A stretch of 64,000 nt of DNA from Izhakiella australiensis. GTDB taxonomy: Bacteria > Pseudomonadota > Gammaproteobacteria > Enterobacterales > Enterobacteriaceae. The DNA lies in contig NZ_MRUL01000007.1 of assembly GCF_002006995.1 (NCBI RefSeq), positions 124,001 to 188,000 on the forward strand. Direction: 5' to 3'. Below, in pieces: positions 16,511 through 25,884 of the stretch; within the stretch, counting starts at the first letter, position 1; every line of letters begins with the position of its first letter. Position numbers and translations under genes: made by a program. The notes beneath the pieces were generated by a model that saw only the letters and a program-made list of their open reading frames with translations, was not told the DNA's origin and did no database searches.

Positions 16511-16850
16511 CCTCATTGCTGTAAGCCCGGCCCCCTGGTCGCAGAAGGTCCGGCTGCTTTCCGCACCGGCACAAGCACATCCGCGTGGCCTGACTATGCA
16601 AGCGGCTGCCCCTCATTGCTGCATGCCCGGCACCCAGGTCACAGAAGGCCCGGCTGTTTTCCGCACCGGCACAAGCACGTCCGTGTGGCCTGGCGCACGG
16701 CCATCCCTGGCCGCGAGCCTGCTGAAATCAGCCGGGCCTTCTCCTCCCTCGTAAACTTCTTCATCGCTATGAGTGAAAAGCTAAACGCAGGCCTGCGCCG
16801 GACTGAATGCCGGCAACCTCACCGTAGCTTTTAAGCGGAAGATAACCACT
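16511..16850 (+). repeat. Module 1 of a dispersed composite repeat, with an internal 100-bp duplication
   Basis: A GC-rich non-coding block. The segment beginning CCTCATTGCT occurs at 16511 and again exactly 100 bp later at 16611, each followed by a closely similar stretch. The downstream part (about 16680-16850, including GGCCATCCCTGGCCGCGAGC) recurs at 31935-32075 and inverted at 53925-54100. It carries strong short palindromes but no plausible gene. Confidence 0.75.
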
Positions 16851-16860
16851 GTCGCCACAA

Positions 16861-17227
16861 ACCCGCACCCAACGCCTTCATCAATTAAAAACGGATGCCG
16901 TTTCCCGCAAACCTGTATCAACAGGCTTTTCTGCGCCGAGCGAATGAAGCCCGCCAGGGTGAGCCGCAGGGAAGCGGCGAAAGTAAGCGCTGCGTCGGGA
17001 ACGCATCGCGAACGGCCCGTACGGCGGGCTGAAGCAGTGAGGGAATGGCGCAGCCACGCAGAAACTGCCGGAAGTCCGGGGTCAAGGGGCCATGACGTTT
17101 GATGGCCCCTTGCCGGTCGCCCGCAGCGGCGGGCAAATAAGCCACCTGCTGGGCAGGCGAACGGAACAACCCATCAGAGGTGAATAAATCAGCCACCAGC
17201 TAGATAACAACGTTGAGGTACCAGCAA
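16861..17227 (+). repeat. 367-bp tandem repeat unit, copy 1 (composite element module 2)
   Basis: First of three head-to-tail copies with a period of exactly 367 bp (start word ACC-GC-CCCAACGCC at 16861, 17228 and 17595). Each contains a perfect 10-bp stem with a 10-nt loop (here 17083-17092 with 17103-17112), a GCCCGC-AGC-GGCGGGC hairpin and several short palindromes. Unrelated short reading frames on both strands are by-products of the GC-rich repeat. Confidence 0.85.
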
Positions 17228-17594
17228 ACCTGCGCCCAACGCCTTCATCAATTAAAAACGGATGCCGTTTCCCGCAAACCTGTATCAACAGGCTTTTCTG
17301 CGCCGAACGCATGAAGCCCGCCAGGGTGAGCCGCAGGGAAGCGGCGAAAGTAAGCGCTGCGTCGGGAACGCATCGCGAACGGCCCGTACGGCGGGCTACA
17401 TGCGTGAGGGTAGGACGCAGCCACGCAGAAACTGCCGGAAGTCCGGGGTCAAGGGGCCATGACGTTTGATGGCCCCTTGCCGGTCGCCCGCAGCGGCGGG
17501 CAAATAAGCCACCTGCCTGGCAGGCGAGCGGAACAACCCACCTAAGGTGGAGAAATCAGCCACCTGCTTGATAACAACGTTGAGGTACCAGCAA
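17228..17594 (+). repeat. 367-bp tandem repeat unit, copy 2
   Basis: Nearly identical to copy 1, differing mainly around 17396-17416 (ACATGCGTGAGGGTAGGACG instead of the copy 1 sequence). The same variant is found in the distant copies at 32.3 kb and 53.7 kb. Confidence 0.85.
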
Positions 17595-17905
17595 ACCTGC
17601 TTCCCAACGCCGTTGTCGATAAACGGATGCCGTTTCAGCAAACCTGTACCAACAGGCTTTTCTGCGCCGAACGAATGAAGCCCGCCAGGGTGAGCCGCAG
17701 GGAGGCGGCGAAAGTGAGCGCTGCGTCGGGAACGCATCGCGAACGGCCCGTACGGCGGGCTATATGCGTGAGGGTAGGGCGCAGCCACGCAGAAACTGCC
17801 GGAAGTCCGGGGTCAAGGGGCCATGACGTTTGATGGCCCCTTGCCGGTCGCCCGCAGCGGCGGGCAAATAAGCCACCTGCCTGGCAGGCGAACGGAACAA
17901 CCCAC
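17595..17905 (+). repeat. 367-bp tandem repeat unit, copy 3 (3' end diverged)
   Basis: Matches copies 1 and 2 up to about 17905 and then gives way to short direct repeats of CAACCCACCG-AGGTGAAAT type (17905-17960). Confidence 0.8.
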
Positions 17906-18165
17906 CGCAGGTGAAATAAACAACCCACCGTAGGTGAAATCCCCCCCCACCGAAGGTGAAACAAATCGGGAAGGCAGGAGGGGGATCCCCCAGCGTCCGG
18001 GTTAAGGCCGCCGTGACGCCAGACGGCCCATTCCCCCTCAGCGCAATTTCATCGCAGCGTCACCACGCCTTAACCGCAACGTCATAAAACCTCGTCATCT
18101 TAGAAAGCGTTAATCACGCCCAAGCTCTGCTTCGGCGCTCTCTCAAGCCGGCTGGAGATTTTTAT
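17906..18165. other. End of the composite repeat and phnF upstream region
   Basis: Holds short repeats of the form ACCCACCGNAGGTGAAAT. It then has an inverted-repeat segment near 18007-18035 (GACGCCAGACGGCCCATTCC) that matches, inverted, the terminator region at 53371-53404. GTCAC/GTCAT words at 18059, 18081 and 18094 resemble a degenerate Pho box before phnF, but only the first two are in an 11-bp register. Confidence 0.4.
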
Positions 18166-18882
18166 ATGCTTAACTTATCCAGACATCCGACCACTCTATA
18201 CCAGGCCATCGCCACACAGCTGGAAGATGAGCTGCGCAGCCGCTATCGCAGCGGGGAATATCTGCCTTCTGAAAAACAGCTGGCGGCACGCTTTGCCGTC
18301 AACCGCCATACGCTGCGTCGGGCCGTTGACGAGCTGGTTGATAAGGGGCTCGTTCAGCGCCGCCAGGGAAAAGGCATTCTGGTGCTGATGCGTCCTTGGG
18401 ACTATCCGCTGCATGCGCAGGCGCATTTCAGTCAGAACCTGCTGGAGCAGGGCAGCACGCCCGGCAGTCAGCGGCTGCTGGCGGTATTACGCCCCTGCAA
18501 TGCTGATGTCGCCGCCGCGCTGGCCTGCGAGGAGGGGCAAACCGTTATCCACCTGCGTACGCTGCGCAGCGTCAATGGCATTCCGGTTTCCATTATTAAT
18601 CACTATCTGCCGGATCTCAGCTGGTGGCCGACTTTGCAGCATTTCAGCGCCGGGTCGCTGCATGAATTTATTGCCAGCGAGCTGGGCTGTGCGCTGACCC
18701 GACGTCAGACGCGCATTAGCGCCCGGCGCGCTAAGGCCAAAGAGAGCAAGCTGCTGACTATCGCCTTGCAGGCGCCGCTGTTGTGCGTGCGTACGCTGAA
18801 CGTCCACGCCTCGGGGGAGGTGGCGGAATATTCCGTCAGCCTGACGCGTGCCGACATGCTTGAACTAACGCTGGAGCACTAA
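18166..18882 (+). CDS. phnF: PhnF, GntR/UTRA-family regulator of the C-P lyase operon
   Basis: A 238-residue repressor-type regulator. The N-terminal GntR winged helix occupies about residues 10-75 (LEDELRSRYRSGEYLPSEKQ, ARFAVNRHTLRRAVDELVDKGL). A UTRA effector domain follows (about 95-235; EGQTVIHLRTLRSVNGIPVS, EYSVSLTRADMLEL). GGAG is spaced eight bases before the ATG. It is the first gene of the unit and phnG starts immediately after its stop. In E. coli phnF lies between phnE and phnG. The effector of PhnF is not read from the sequence. Confidence 0.93.
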   Translation: MLNLSRHPTTLYQAIATQLEDELRSRYRSGEYLPSEKQLAARFAVNRHTLRRAVDELVDKGLVQRRQGKGILVLMRPWDYPLHAQAHFSQNLLEQGSTPGSQRLLAVLRPCNADVAAALACEEGQTVIHLRTLRSVNGIPVSIINHYLPDLSWWPTLQHFSAGSLHEFIASELGCALTRRQTRISARRAKAKESKLLTIALQAPLLCVRTLNVHASGEVAEYSVSLTRADMLELTLEH

Positions 18883-19329
18883 ATGGAACCTGTAAAGAAT
18901 CGCCAGCACTGGATGTCGGTGCTGGCGCATAGCGCGCCGGAAAGGCTGCGTCATTACTGGCAGCCGTTAAATATCAAGGCTAATTACCAACCCCTGCGCG
19001 CGCCGGAAATCGGTTTGACGCGGCTGCAAGCGCGTATGGGCGGCAGCGGTCGTCGCTTTATTCTCGGCGATGCCACGGTTACCCGCGCCGTTATTCGTCT
19101 TGACGATGGTACCTGCGGCTACAGCTACGTGCTGGGTCGTGATAAGGCGCACGCTGAGCTTTGTGCGCTGCTGGATGGCTTGCTGCAACAGCAGGGCGAA
19201 AGCACGCTGCTTTATCGTCAGCTGATCGTGCCGCTGGCTGCCGAGCGCGCTGAGCAACAGTCGCAGCGCGCCCGCGAGATCGCCAGCAGCCGCGTTGACT
19301 TTTTCACGCTTGTTCGCGGAGATAATTAA
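18883..19329 (+). CDS. phnG: PhnG, C-P lyase complex subunit
   Basis: A 148-residue subunit of the PhnGHIJ core complex, which with PhnI attaches the ribosyl triphosphate to phosphonate. Family features are HWMSVLAHSAPERL at the start, IGLTRLQARMGGSGRRFILGD, and CGYSYVLGRDKAHAEL. Its ATG directly follows the phnF stop, and its stop overlaps the phnH start (TAATG). Confidence 0.95.
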   Translation: MEPVKNRQHWMSVLAHSAPERLRHYWQPLNIKANYQPLRAPEIGLTRLQARMGGSGRRFILGDATVTRAVIRLDDGTCGYSYVLGRDKAHAELCALLDGLLQQQGESTLLYRQLIVPLAAERAEQQSQRAREIASSRVDFFTLVRGDN

Positions 19330-19904
19330 TGACGTTACTTGCCAGTTTTACCCAGCCGGTGGCCGACGCGCAGAGTGCTTTTCGCCGCATTCTGAAGGCG
19401 ATGAGCGAGCCGGGCGTGGTGGTCACGCTGCCGTCTATACCCGCCTGGGGGACGCTTTCGCCCGCCGCCACCGCGCTGCTGATGACGCTGGCCGATGGTG
19501 AAACCCCTGTCTGGCTTGATCCGATTCTGCGCCAGACCACGCTGATCAATAACCTGCGCTTTCATACCGGCGCCAGTCTGGCCGCTGAACCCGGCGCGCC
19601 CTTCGCCGTTTTAACCCAGGGCAGCGTCTGGGATGCCACGCAGTTTAATCCCGGCGATGATCTGTCGCCGGAAACCAGCACCACGGTGATCGTTGAGGTT
19701 GGCGCGCTGAATGGCGGCCTGACTCTACGCCTGCGCGGACCTGGCATTCTTGAGTCGCGTGCGGTGGCGCCAAAGCTACCGCCGGACCTGCTGCACTGGC
19801 TACGAGAACGTCCGCATCGTTTCCCGCAGGGGGTGGATTTAATTTTCACCGCAGGCAGCCAGCTGATGGCGCTGCCGCGCACCATCGACGTGGAGGTGTG
19901 CTGA
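19329..19904 (+). CDS. phnH: PhnH, C-P lyase complex subunit
   Basis: A 191-residue subunit related to PLP-transferase folds but without the PLP lysine, part of the core complex. It shows the family start FTQPVADAQSAFRRILKAMSEPG and the C-terminal LRGPGILESR and HRFPQGVDLIFTAG. It overlaps phnG by one base and phnI by one base (TGATG). Confidence 0.95.
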   Translation: MTLLASFTQPVADAQSAFRRILKAMSEPGVVVTLPSIPAWGTLSPAATALLMTLADGETPVWLDPILRQTTLINNLRFHTGASLAAEPGAPFAVLTQGSVWDATQFNPGDDLSPETSTTVIVEVGALNGGLTLRLRGPGILESRAVAPKLPPDLLHWLRERPHRFPQGVDLIFTAGSQLMALPRTIDVEVC

Positions 19905-20980
19905 TGTACGTTGCGGTTAAAGGCGGAGAAAAAGCCATTGAGGCGGCGCACCAGCTGCAGGCCGCCCTGCGGCGCGGCGCGCCGGATGAGGCTGAGCTAC
20001 AAAGCAGTCAGATAGAGCAGCAGCTGGGGCTGGCGGTGGACCGGGTAATGACCGAGGGCGGCATCTACGATCGGCAGCTGGCGGCGCTGGCAATAAAGCA
20101 GGCCAGCGGTGACCTGGTCGAGGCGATTTTTTTGCTGCGCGCTTACCGCACGACGTTGCCGCGCATCGCCGATAGCCTGCCGCTGGAGACGGCGGAGATG
20201 CGGCTGGAGCGGCGTATTTCGGCGGTCTATAAAGACCTGCCCGGCGGCCAGGTGCTGGGGCCGACATACGATTATACCCACCGGCTGTTGGATTTTGCTC
20301 TGCTGGCGGAAGGGGGCGTCCCCGCTGCGCCGCGCGCTGAGCAGCCGCTTGGCGCCTGTCCGCCGGTATTTGACTTAATGACCCGCGAAGGGCTGGCGGC
20401 TGCGGAAGAAGACGATGGCAGCGAACCGCTGGATATTACCCGTCAGCCGCCATCTTATCCGGCGCCGCGTAGCGCGCGCTTGCAGCAGCTGGTACGCGGC
20501 GATGAGGGTTTTTTGCTGGCGCTTGGCTATTCCACCCAGCGCGGCTATGGGCGCAACCATCCGTTTGTCGGCGAGATCCGTACCGGCTACGTCACGGTAG
20601 CGATCGCCCCGGAAGAGCTGGGGTTTGCCGTTGAAATCGGCGAGCTGCTGCTGACCGAATGTGAAATGGTTAACGGCTTTAACGCGCCGGAAGATAAGCC
20701 GCCGTTCTTTACCCGTGGCTACGGACTGGTGTTTGGCCGCGCGGAGCGCAAAGCGATGGCGATGGCATTGGTTGACCGCGCGCTGCAAACCGCGGAATAC
20801 GCCGAGCGGGTCAACAGCCCGGCGCAGGACGAGGAGTTTGTGCTGTCACATGCCGACAACGTTGAAGCCGCCGGCTTTGTTTCTCATCTCAAACTGCCGC
20901 ACTACGTTGATTTCCAGGCGGAGCTGACGCTGATAAACCAGCTGCGCGCCGACTGGCAGGAGAAAACCAATGGCGAGTGA
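19904..20980 (+). CDS. phnI: PhnI, C-P lyase nucleosidase/ribosyl phosphonate subunit
   Basis: In the known pathway PhnI, with PhnG, H and L, forms alpha-D-ribose 1-methylphosphonate 5-triphosphate from ATP and methylphosphonate; alone it acts as a purine nucleosidase. The 358-residue protein begins MYVAVKGGEKAIEAAHQL and includes LGYSTQRGYGRNHPFVGEIR and VLSHADNVEAAGFVSHLKLP. ATG 19904 overlaps the phnH stop; a GTG two codons upstream is less likely. It overlaps phnJ by 11 bp. Confidence 0.96.
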   Translation: MYVAVKGGEKAIEAAHQLQAALRRGAPDEAELQSSQIEQQLGLAVDRVMTEGGIYDRQLAALAIKQASGDLVEAIFLLRAYRTTLPRIADSLPLETAEMRLERRISAVYKDLPGGQVLGPTYDYTHRLLDFALLAEGGVPAAPRAEQPLGACPPVFDLMTREGLAAAEEDDGSEPLDITRQPPSYPAPRSARLQQLVRGDEGFLLALGYSTQRGYGRNHPFVGEIRTGYVTVAIAPEELGFAVEIGELLLTECEMVNGFNAPEDKPPFFTRGYGLVFGRAERKAMAMALVDRALQTAEYAERVNSPAQDEEFVLSHADNVEAAGFVSHLKLPHYVDFQAELTLINQLRADWQEKTNGE

Positions 20981-21818
20981 ACTGACGGGCTATAACCCCG
21001 GCTATCTGGACGAACAAAGTAAGCGCAGCATTCGTCGCGCGTTGTTGAAAGCGGTTGCCATTCCGGGCTACCAGGTGCCCTTTGGCGGACGCGAAATGCC
21101 AATGCCCTACGGCTGGGGCACTGGCGGCATTCAGATAACCGCCAGCCTGATTGGTCAGCAGGACGTGCTGAAAGTGATCGACCAGGGTGCCGATGACACC
21201 ACCAATGCGGTGTCGATACGCACGTTTTTCCAGCGCGTCAGCAGCGCCAGCACCACGGAGCGTACGGCGGAGGCCACGCTGATACAAACGCGTCACCGCA
21301 TCCCGGAAACGCCACTGCGTGAGGACCAGATTCTGATCTACCAGGTGCCGGTGCCGGAGCCGCTGCGTTTTATCGAACCGCGCGAAACGGAAACGCGCAA
21401 AATGCATGCGCTTGAGGAGTACGGCGTGATGCAGGTCAAGCTGTATGAAGACATTGCCCGCTTTGGCCACATAGCCACCAGCTATGCCTATCCGGTGAAG
21501 GTCAACGAACGCTATGTGATGGACCCGTCGCCGATCCCGAAGTTTGATAACCCGAAAATGGACATGATGCCGACGCTACAGCTCTTTGGTGCCGGTCGCG
21601 AGAAGCGCATTTACGCGCTGCCGCCTTTCTGCCGGGTGAAAAGCCTCGACTTTGACGATCATCCTTTCAGTATCCAGCAGTGGACGCAACCCTGCGCTCT
21701 GTGCGGGGCTAAAGACAGCTATCTCGATGAAATCTTCATGGATGATAGCGGTACGCGCATGTTCGTCTGCTCGGATACCGACCACTGCCGTCAGCAACAG
21801 GAGACGAAGCCAGCATGA
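20970..21818 (+). CDS. phnJ: PhnJ, radical-SAM C-P lyase
   Basis: Catalytic subunit that cleaves the carbon-phosphorus bond. The 282-residue protein has the cluster cysteines C242, C245 and C267 and the further C273, in the arrangement PCALCG and FVCSDTDHC, each one residue higher than in E. coli PhnJ. The glycyl-radical glycine corresponds to G33 in IPGYQVPFGG. All catalytic residues are present, so the enzyme should be functional. It overlaps phnI and phnK. Confidence 0.97.
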   Translation: MASELTGYNPGYLDEQSKRSIRRALLKAVAIPGYQVPFGGREMPMPYGWGTGGIQITASLIGQQDVLKVIDQGADDTTNAVSIRTFFQRVSSASTTERTAEATLIQTRHRIPETPLREDQILIYQVPVPEPLRFIEPRETETRKMHALEEYGVMQVKLYEDIARFGHIATSYAYPVKVNERYVMDPSPIPKFDNPKMDMMPTLQLFGAGREKRIYALPPFCRVKSLDFDDHPFSIQQWTQPCALCGAKDSYLDEIFMDDSGTRMFVCSDTDHCRQQQETKPA

Positions 21819-22576
21819 TAATGCAACAACCGCTGCTGACGGTTAATCAGCTCACCCATCTTTACGCGCCGGGCAAGGGCTTCCGCGATGTCTCTTTTGC
21901 GCTTTATCCCGGTGAAGTGCTGGGCATCGTCGGTGAATCCGGCTCCGGTAAGACCACGCTGCTGAAGGCACTTTCTGCGCGCCTGGCGCCGCAGCAGGGC
22001 GAGGTTATTTACCGCGGACAGGATCTGTATGGCATCAGCGAGAGCGACCGGCGACGGCTGCTGCGCACGGAATGGGGCGTGGTCCATCAGTATCCGATGG
22101 ATGGTTTGCGGCCACAGGTTTCGGCGGGCGGCAATATTGGTGAGCGCCTGATGGCAATCGGCGAACGTCACTATGGCCAGATTCGCAGCAAAGCTGGCCG
22201 CTGGCTACAGGACGTTGAAATTCCGCTGTCGCGGCTGGACGACCTGCCGGGTACGTTCTCCGGCGGTATGCAGCAGCGTCTGCAAATTGCCCGCAATCTG
22301 GTTACTCACCCGCAGCTGGTATTTATGGACGAGCCGACCGGCGGGCTGGACGTCTCGGTGCAGGCCCGACTGCTGGACCTGGTGCGTGGACTGGTGCGCG
22401 ATCTTAACCTGGCGCTGGTGATCGTGACCCACGATCTGGGCGTAGCGCGGCTGTTGGCCCACCGGCTGCTGGTTATGCAGCAAGGCGAGGTCGTGGAGAG
22501 CGGGCTGACCGATCGGGTGCTGGATGACCCGCATCATCCCTACACTCAGCTGCTGGTTTCTTCGGTGCTCAGCTGA
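21815..22576 (+). CDS. phnK: PhnK, ABC-type ATPase of the C-P lyase complex
   Basis: A 253-residue ABC ATPase that binds the PhnGHIJ core rather than a membrane permease. It has Walker A GESGSGKTT, signature FSGGMQQRLQIARNL, Walker B LVFMDEPTGGLDVS and the H-loop IVTHDLGVA. Its start overlaps the phnJ stop. A 60-bp spacer with a REP-like hairpin separates it from phnL, the only sizeable gap in the phnF-P unit. Confidence 0.95.
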   Translation: MIMQQPLLTVNQLTHLYAPGKGFRDVSFALYPGEVLGIVGESGSGKTTLLKALSARLAPQQGEVIYRGQDLYGISESDRRRLLRTEWGVVHQYPMDGLRPQVSAGGNIGERLMAIGERHYGQIRSKAGRWLQDVEIPLSRLDDLPGTFSGGMQQRLQIARNLVTHPQLVFMDEPTGGLDVSVQARLLDLVRGLVRDLNLALVIVTHDLGVARLLAHRLLVMQQGEVVESGLTDRVLDDPHHPYTQLLVSSVLS

Positions 22577-22592
22577 GTCGGCATTTACCGGC

Positions 22593-22609
22593 CGCCCGCA
22601 GGACGGGCG
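22593..22609. repeat. REP-like hairpin between phnK and phnL
   Basis: CGCCCG-CAGGA-CGGGCG, followed by TCACGATC. A sibling with the same flank occurs at 34195-34221, suggesting a short palindromic repeat family that may stabilise or punctuate polycistronic mRNA. Confidence 0.55.
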
Positions 22610-22636
22610 TCACGATCTCTGTTCATCAGGTAAAAC

Positions 22637-23341
22637 ATGAAAACCATGCTTCGGGCAGAAAATCTGTCAAAAACGTTTGTACTTCACAATCAAAACGGCG
22701 CCCGTTTGGCGGTATTGCATAACGCCAGCCTGCAGGTCGCCGCCGGTGAGTGCGTGGTGCTACACGGCCACTCCGGCAGCGGTAAATCAACCTTGCTGCG
22801 CTCGCTATATGCCAATTACCAGCCAGATAGCGGGCATATCTGGGTCAACCATCAGCAGCAGTGGGTCGATCTGGTCAGCGCGCCGGCGCGCGATGTGCTG
22901 GCGGTGCGGCGCGATACCCTCGGTTGGGTCAGCCAGTTCCTGCGGGTAATACCGCGCATCTCTGCCCTTGAGGTAGTGATGCAGCCGCTGCTGGAGCGCG
23001 GCGTAGGCCGTGAAGAATGCCAGGACAAAGCCAGCCATCTGCTGAGCCGCCTGAACGTACCGCAGCGGCTCTGGCAGCTGGCGCCTTCAACCTTCTCCGG
23101 CGGTGAGCAGCAGCGCGTTAATATCGCCCGCGGTTTTATCGCCGGGCATCCCATCTTACTGCTGGATGAGCCTACCGCCTCGCTGGACAGCGCCAATAGC
23201 CAGGCGGTGGTGGGGCTGATTGAAGAAGCGCGCGCCGGCGGCGCCGCGGTGGTGGGTATTTTTCATGATGCGGCGGTACGTGAGCGCGTCGCCGATCGTT
23301 TACACGTTATGCAACCAGAGGGCGGGGAGACCGGGCAATGA
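22637..23341 (+). CDS. phnL: PhnL, ABC-type ATPase of the C-P lyase pathway
   Basis: A 234-residue ATPase with Walker [10 protein letters not shown], a Q-loop region ([19 protein letters not shown], with the VSQF typical of PhnL), signature [15 protein letters not shown], Walker [13 protein letters not shown] and [13 protein letters not shown]. Known to be needed with PhnGHI for making the ribosyl phosphonate triphosphate. It overlaps phnM by four bases. Confidence 0.95.
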   Translation: MKTMLRAENLSKTFVLHNQNGARLAVLHNASLQVAAGECVVLHGHSGSGKSTLLRSLYANYQPDSGHIWVNHQQQWVDLVSAPARDVLAVRRDTLGWVSQFLRVIPRISALEVVMQPLLERGVGREECQDKASHLLSRLNVPQRLWQLAPSTFSGGEQQRVNIARGFIAGHPILLLDEPTASLDSANSQAVVGLIEEARAGGAAVVGIFHDAAVRERVADRLHVMQPEGGETGQ

Positions 23342-24474
23342 TTATCAATAACGTGCGGCTGGTGTTAGAAAACGAGGTGGTTAATGGCTCGCTGTCGGTG
23401 GTGGACGGGGTGATTAATGCCATTGCCGATACGCCAAGCAGCCTGCCGCAGGCGATAGACGGCGCGGGCGGCTGGCTGATGCCGGGCATGGTCGAACTGC
23501 ATACCGATAACCTCGATAAGTTCTTTACCCCGCGGCCGAAAGTTGACTGGCCGGCGCACTCGGCAATGAGCAGCCACGATGCGCTGATGATTACCAGCGG
23601 GATTACGACCGTGCTGGATGCGATTGGCGTCGGTGATGTGCGTGACGGCGGCCATCGCATGGAAAATCTGCAAAAGATGATCGAGGCCATCCGCTATAGC
23701 CAGCAGCACGGGCTCAACCGCGCAGAGCATCGCATTCACCTGCGCTGCGAGCTGCCTCACGACAGCACCTTAGCGCTGTTTGAACAGCTGCAATCGCTGC
23801 CGGAGCTGGCGCTGGTGTCGCTGATGGATCATTCTCCAGGCCAGCGTCAGTATGTCTCGCTGGAAAAATACCGCATCTATTTTAAGGGAAAGTACGGCCT
23901 GAGCGATGAAGAGATGGCCACGTTTGAACGCGAGCAGCTGCAACTTGCCAGCCGCTGGTCGCAGCCAAACCGCCAGGCCATTGCCGCCCTGTGTCGTCAG
24001 AACGGCATTCCGATTGCCAGCCACGATGACGCCAGCGAAGCCCACGTCAACGAATCACACGAGGTCGGCAGCGTAATCGCCGAGTTTCCCACCACCGTTG
24101 AGGCGGCAGATGCCTCGCACCGCCGGGGTATGCAGGTGCTGATGGGGGCGCCGAATATTGTGCGCGGCGGCTCCCATTCCGGCAACGTCGCCGCCGCTGA
24201 ACTGGCGACGCGCCAGCGGCTGGACATTCTGTCATCAGATTATTATCCCGCCAGCCTGCTGGACGCGGCGTTTCGCATCGCGCAGCAGCCGGATAATGGC
24301 TACGACATTCCGGCCGCGATCGCGCTGGTAACCCGCAATCCGGCGCGGGCGATCGGCTTAGAGGATCGCGGGGTGATAGCCGAAGGCAAACGTGCCGATT
24401 TGCTGCTGGTTAAAGCGCACCGGCAGCAGGTTTATCTCGATCGCGTCTGGCGTCAGGGGCGGGTGGTTTACTGA
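23338..24474 (+). CDS. phnM: PhnM, ribosyl methylphosphonate triphosphate diphosphatase
   Basis: An amidohydrolase-superfamily enzyme of 378 residues releasing pyrophosphate from alpha-D-ribose 1-methylphosphonate 5-triphosphate. Metal ligands lie in [22 protein letters not shown] and [15 protein letters not shown]. The C-terminal [14 protein letters not shown] is the usual superfamily end. It overlaps phnL by four bases and shares one base with phnN. Confidence 0.96.
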   Translation: MIINNVRLVLENEVVNGSLSVVDGVINAIADTPSSLPQAIDGAGGWLMPGMVELHTDNLDKFFTPRPKVDWPAHSAMSSHDALMITSGITTVLDAIGVGDVRDGGHRMENLQKMIEAIRYSQQHGLNRAEHRIHLRCELPHDSTLALFEQLQSLPELALVSLMDHSPGQRQYVSLEKYRIYFKGKYGLSDEEMATFEREQLQLASRWSQPNRQAIAALCRQNGIPIASHDDASEAHVNESHEVGSVIAEFPTTVEAADASHRRGMQVLMGAPNIVRGGSHSGNVAAAELATRQRLDILSSDYYPASLLDAAFRIAQQPDNGYDIPAAIALVTRNPARAIGLEDRGVIAEGKRADLLLVKAHRQQVYLDRVWRQGRVVY

Positions 24475-25010
24475 TGGCCCGGCTCATCTGGCTGATGGGC
24501 GCATCCGGCGCGGGTAAGGATAGCCTGCTGCAGGCGCTGCGCGCTCAGACGCCGCCAGCCTTGCTGATTGCCCATCGCTATATCACCCGATCGGCGGACG
24601 CTGGCGGCGAGAACCATATTGCCCTTAGTTCGCAGGAATTTCAGCGGCGCTGCGCGGCGGGTCTGTTCGCCGTCCACTGGCAGGCGCACGACCAGCATTA
24701 CGGGCTGGGCATTGAGATCGATCTCTGGCTGGAACGCGGGCTGGATGTGCTGGTCAACGGTTCCCGCCTGCATCTGGCGGCGCCGGCAGCGCGCTACGGC
24801 GCGCGCATGCTGCCGATCTGTCTGACGGTCTCTCTGCCGCAGCTTGAACAGCGCCTGCGCCGGCGTGGACGCGAGGACGAGCAGCAGATCGCCGTGCGGC
24901 TGGCGCGCGCCGCTGCTCCGGCGCCAGAGGGCTGTCACTCACTGAGCAACGACGGGCCGCTCAGCGAGACGCTGGCGGCCTTTAACCGGCTGCTGGAGCA
25001 GATGCGATGA
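24474..25010 (+). CDS. phnN: PhnN, ribose 1,5-bisphosphokinase
   Basis: A guanylate-kinase-fold enzyme (178 residues) converting ribose 1,5-bisphosphate to PRPP, closing the C-P lyase pathway into nucleotide metabolism. Walker A is [25 protein letters not shown] matches the nucleotide-substrate segment of PhnN/Gmk; and [18 protein letters not shown] forms the lid. In E. coli phnO would follow, but phnP begins here with a four-base overlap and phnO is missing. Confidence 0.94.
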   Translation: MARLIWLMGASGAGKDSLLQALRAQTPPALLIAHRYITRSADAGGENHIALSSQEFQRRCAAGLFAVHWQAHDQHYGLGIEIDLWLERGLDVLVNGSRLHLAAPAARYGARMLPICLTVSLPQLEQRLRRRGREDEQQIAVRLARAAAPAPEGCHSLSNDGPLSETLAAFNRLLEQMR

Positions 25011-25759
25011 GATTTACCTTCCTTGGCACCGGCGGCGTGCAGCAGGTGCCGGTGTTCGGCTGCGATTGTCGGGTTTGCCAGCGCGCTCGTCAGCAGCCCG
25101 CTTACCAGCGCGCCAGCGCCAGTGCGCTGATTGAATGTAATGGTGAAACCACGCTGCTGGATGCCGGCCTGGTGCATCTCGAGCGGCGCTTTCACCCCGG
25201 TGAGCTAAGCCGTATCCTGCTAACGCATTATCATATGGATCATGTGCAGGGCTTGTTCGCTCTGCGCTGGGGCATGGGGGCGCGTATTCCGGTGTTTGGC
25301 CCGCCGGACGAGCAGGGCTGTGACGATCTCTATCGCCATCCCGGCCTGCTGGATTTTCAGCCGCTGCCGCCGCCGTTCCAGCCGCTGGCCTGCGGTGATT
25401 TCACCCTGACGCCGCTGCCGCTGATTCATTCAAAATTAACCTACGGCTATCTGATTCGCTACGGCGACTGGCAGCTGGCTTACCTGACGGACACCGTCGG
25501 CTTACCGCCGCAGACTCTGCGCTTTTTGCAACATCGGCGTCTTGACGTGCTGGTGCTGGATTGCAGCCATTCTCCGCAGGCGCAGCGCCCGCGCAATCAC
25601 AACGACATTACCCTTGCGTTACAGCTTCATGAACAGCTCAGGCCGCAGGTCAGCTGGTTGACGCATATCAGTCATCAGGTGGACGACTGGCTATTACAAA
25701 ACGTACTGCCGGCGAATGTAAAGCCTGCGCACGACGGTCTGACGCTGCTCGCCGGTTAG
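25007..25759 (+). CDS. phnP: PhnP, 5-phosphoribosyl 1,2-cyclic phosphodiesterase
   Basis: A metallo-beta-lactamase-fold enzyme (250 residues) opening the cyclic phosphate left by C-P bond cleavage. The two-metal site is marked by [31 protein letters not shown] and THISHQ. An N-terminal [10 protein letters not shown] gives the family's extra zinc site. It ends the first phn unit; 125 bp with Pho-box-like repeats follow before phnC. Confidence 0.95.
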   Translation: MRFTFLGTGGVQQVPVFGCDCRVCQRARQQPAYQRASASALIECNGETTLLDAGLVHLERRFHPGELSRILLTHYHMDHVQGLFALRWGMGARIPVFGPPDEQGCDDLYRHPGLLDFQPLPPPFQPLACGDFTLTPLPLIHSKLTYGYLIRYGDWQLAYLTDTVGLPPQTLRFLQHRRLDVLVLDCSHSPQAQRPRNHNDITLALQLHEQLRPQVSWLTHISHQVDDWLLQNVLPANVKPAHDGLTLLAG

Positions 25760-25767
25760 CCACGCCA

Positions 25768-25807
25768 GCGTCATTTTTTCATCACCGGTTTGTCATCAAC
25801 GCGTCAT
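25768..25807 (+). promoter_or_regulatory. Candidate Pho box upstream of phnC
   Basis: GCGTCAT (25768), TTGTCAT (25790) and GCGTCAT (25801) are 7-bp units in an 11-bp register. The last two are separated by CAAC, exactly the CTGTCAT-N4-CTGTCAT layout of PhoB sites; the position at 25779 is a poor unit. This indicates that the phnCDE transport unit can be switched on by phosphate starvation independently of the upstream operon. Confidence 0.65.
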
Positions 25808-25884
25808 CTGCGTCGCCGTTAATAAAGTCGCGCTCAGGCATAGCCTGCCCGGATCATTAATGCTTACTTTTAACGGTAAAACTT

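Noticed and set aside
16376-16834. 152-codon frame over the SDR 3' end and repeat module 1
   Set aside because: It overlaps the SDR end and the 100-bp duplicated repeat; the Arg/Pro/Gly/Ala-rich product has no domain signal.
17262-17462. 66-residue frame repeated at 32137-32337 and, inverted, at 53635-53898
   Set aside because: It lies wholly within the repeat units, and other frames of both strands are open there too because of high GC. It lacks a ribosome-binding site and protein-like composition.
16861-17961. Possible CRISPR array
   Set aside because: The units are 367 bp with no short direct repeat and unique spacers, and no cas gene is nearby.
18059-18098. Pho box before phnF
   Set aside because: GTCAC/GTCAT words occur, but only 18059 and 18081 are in an 11-bp register and the third is off by two. 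Kept only as a remark.
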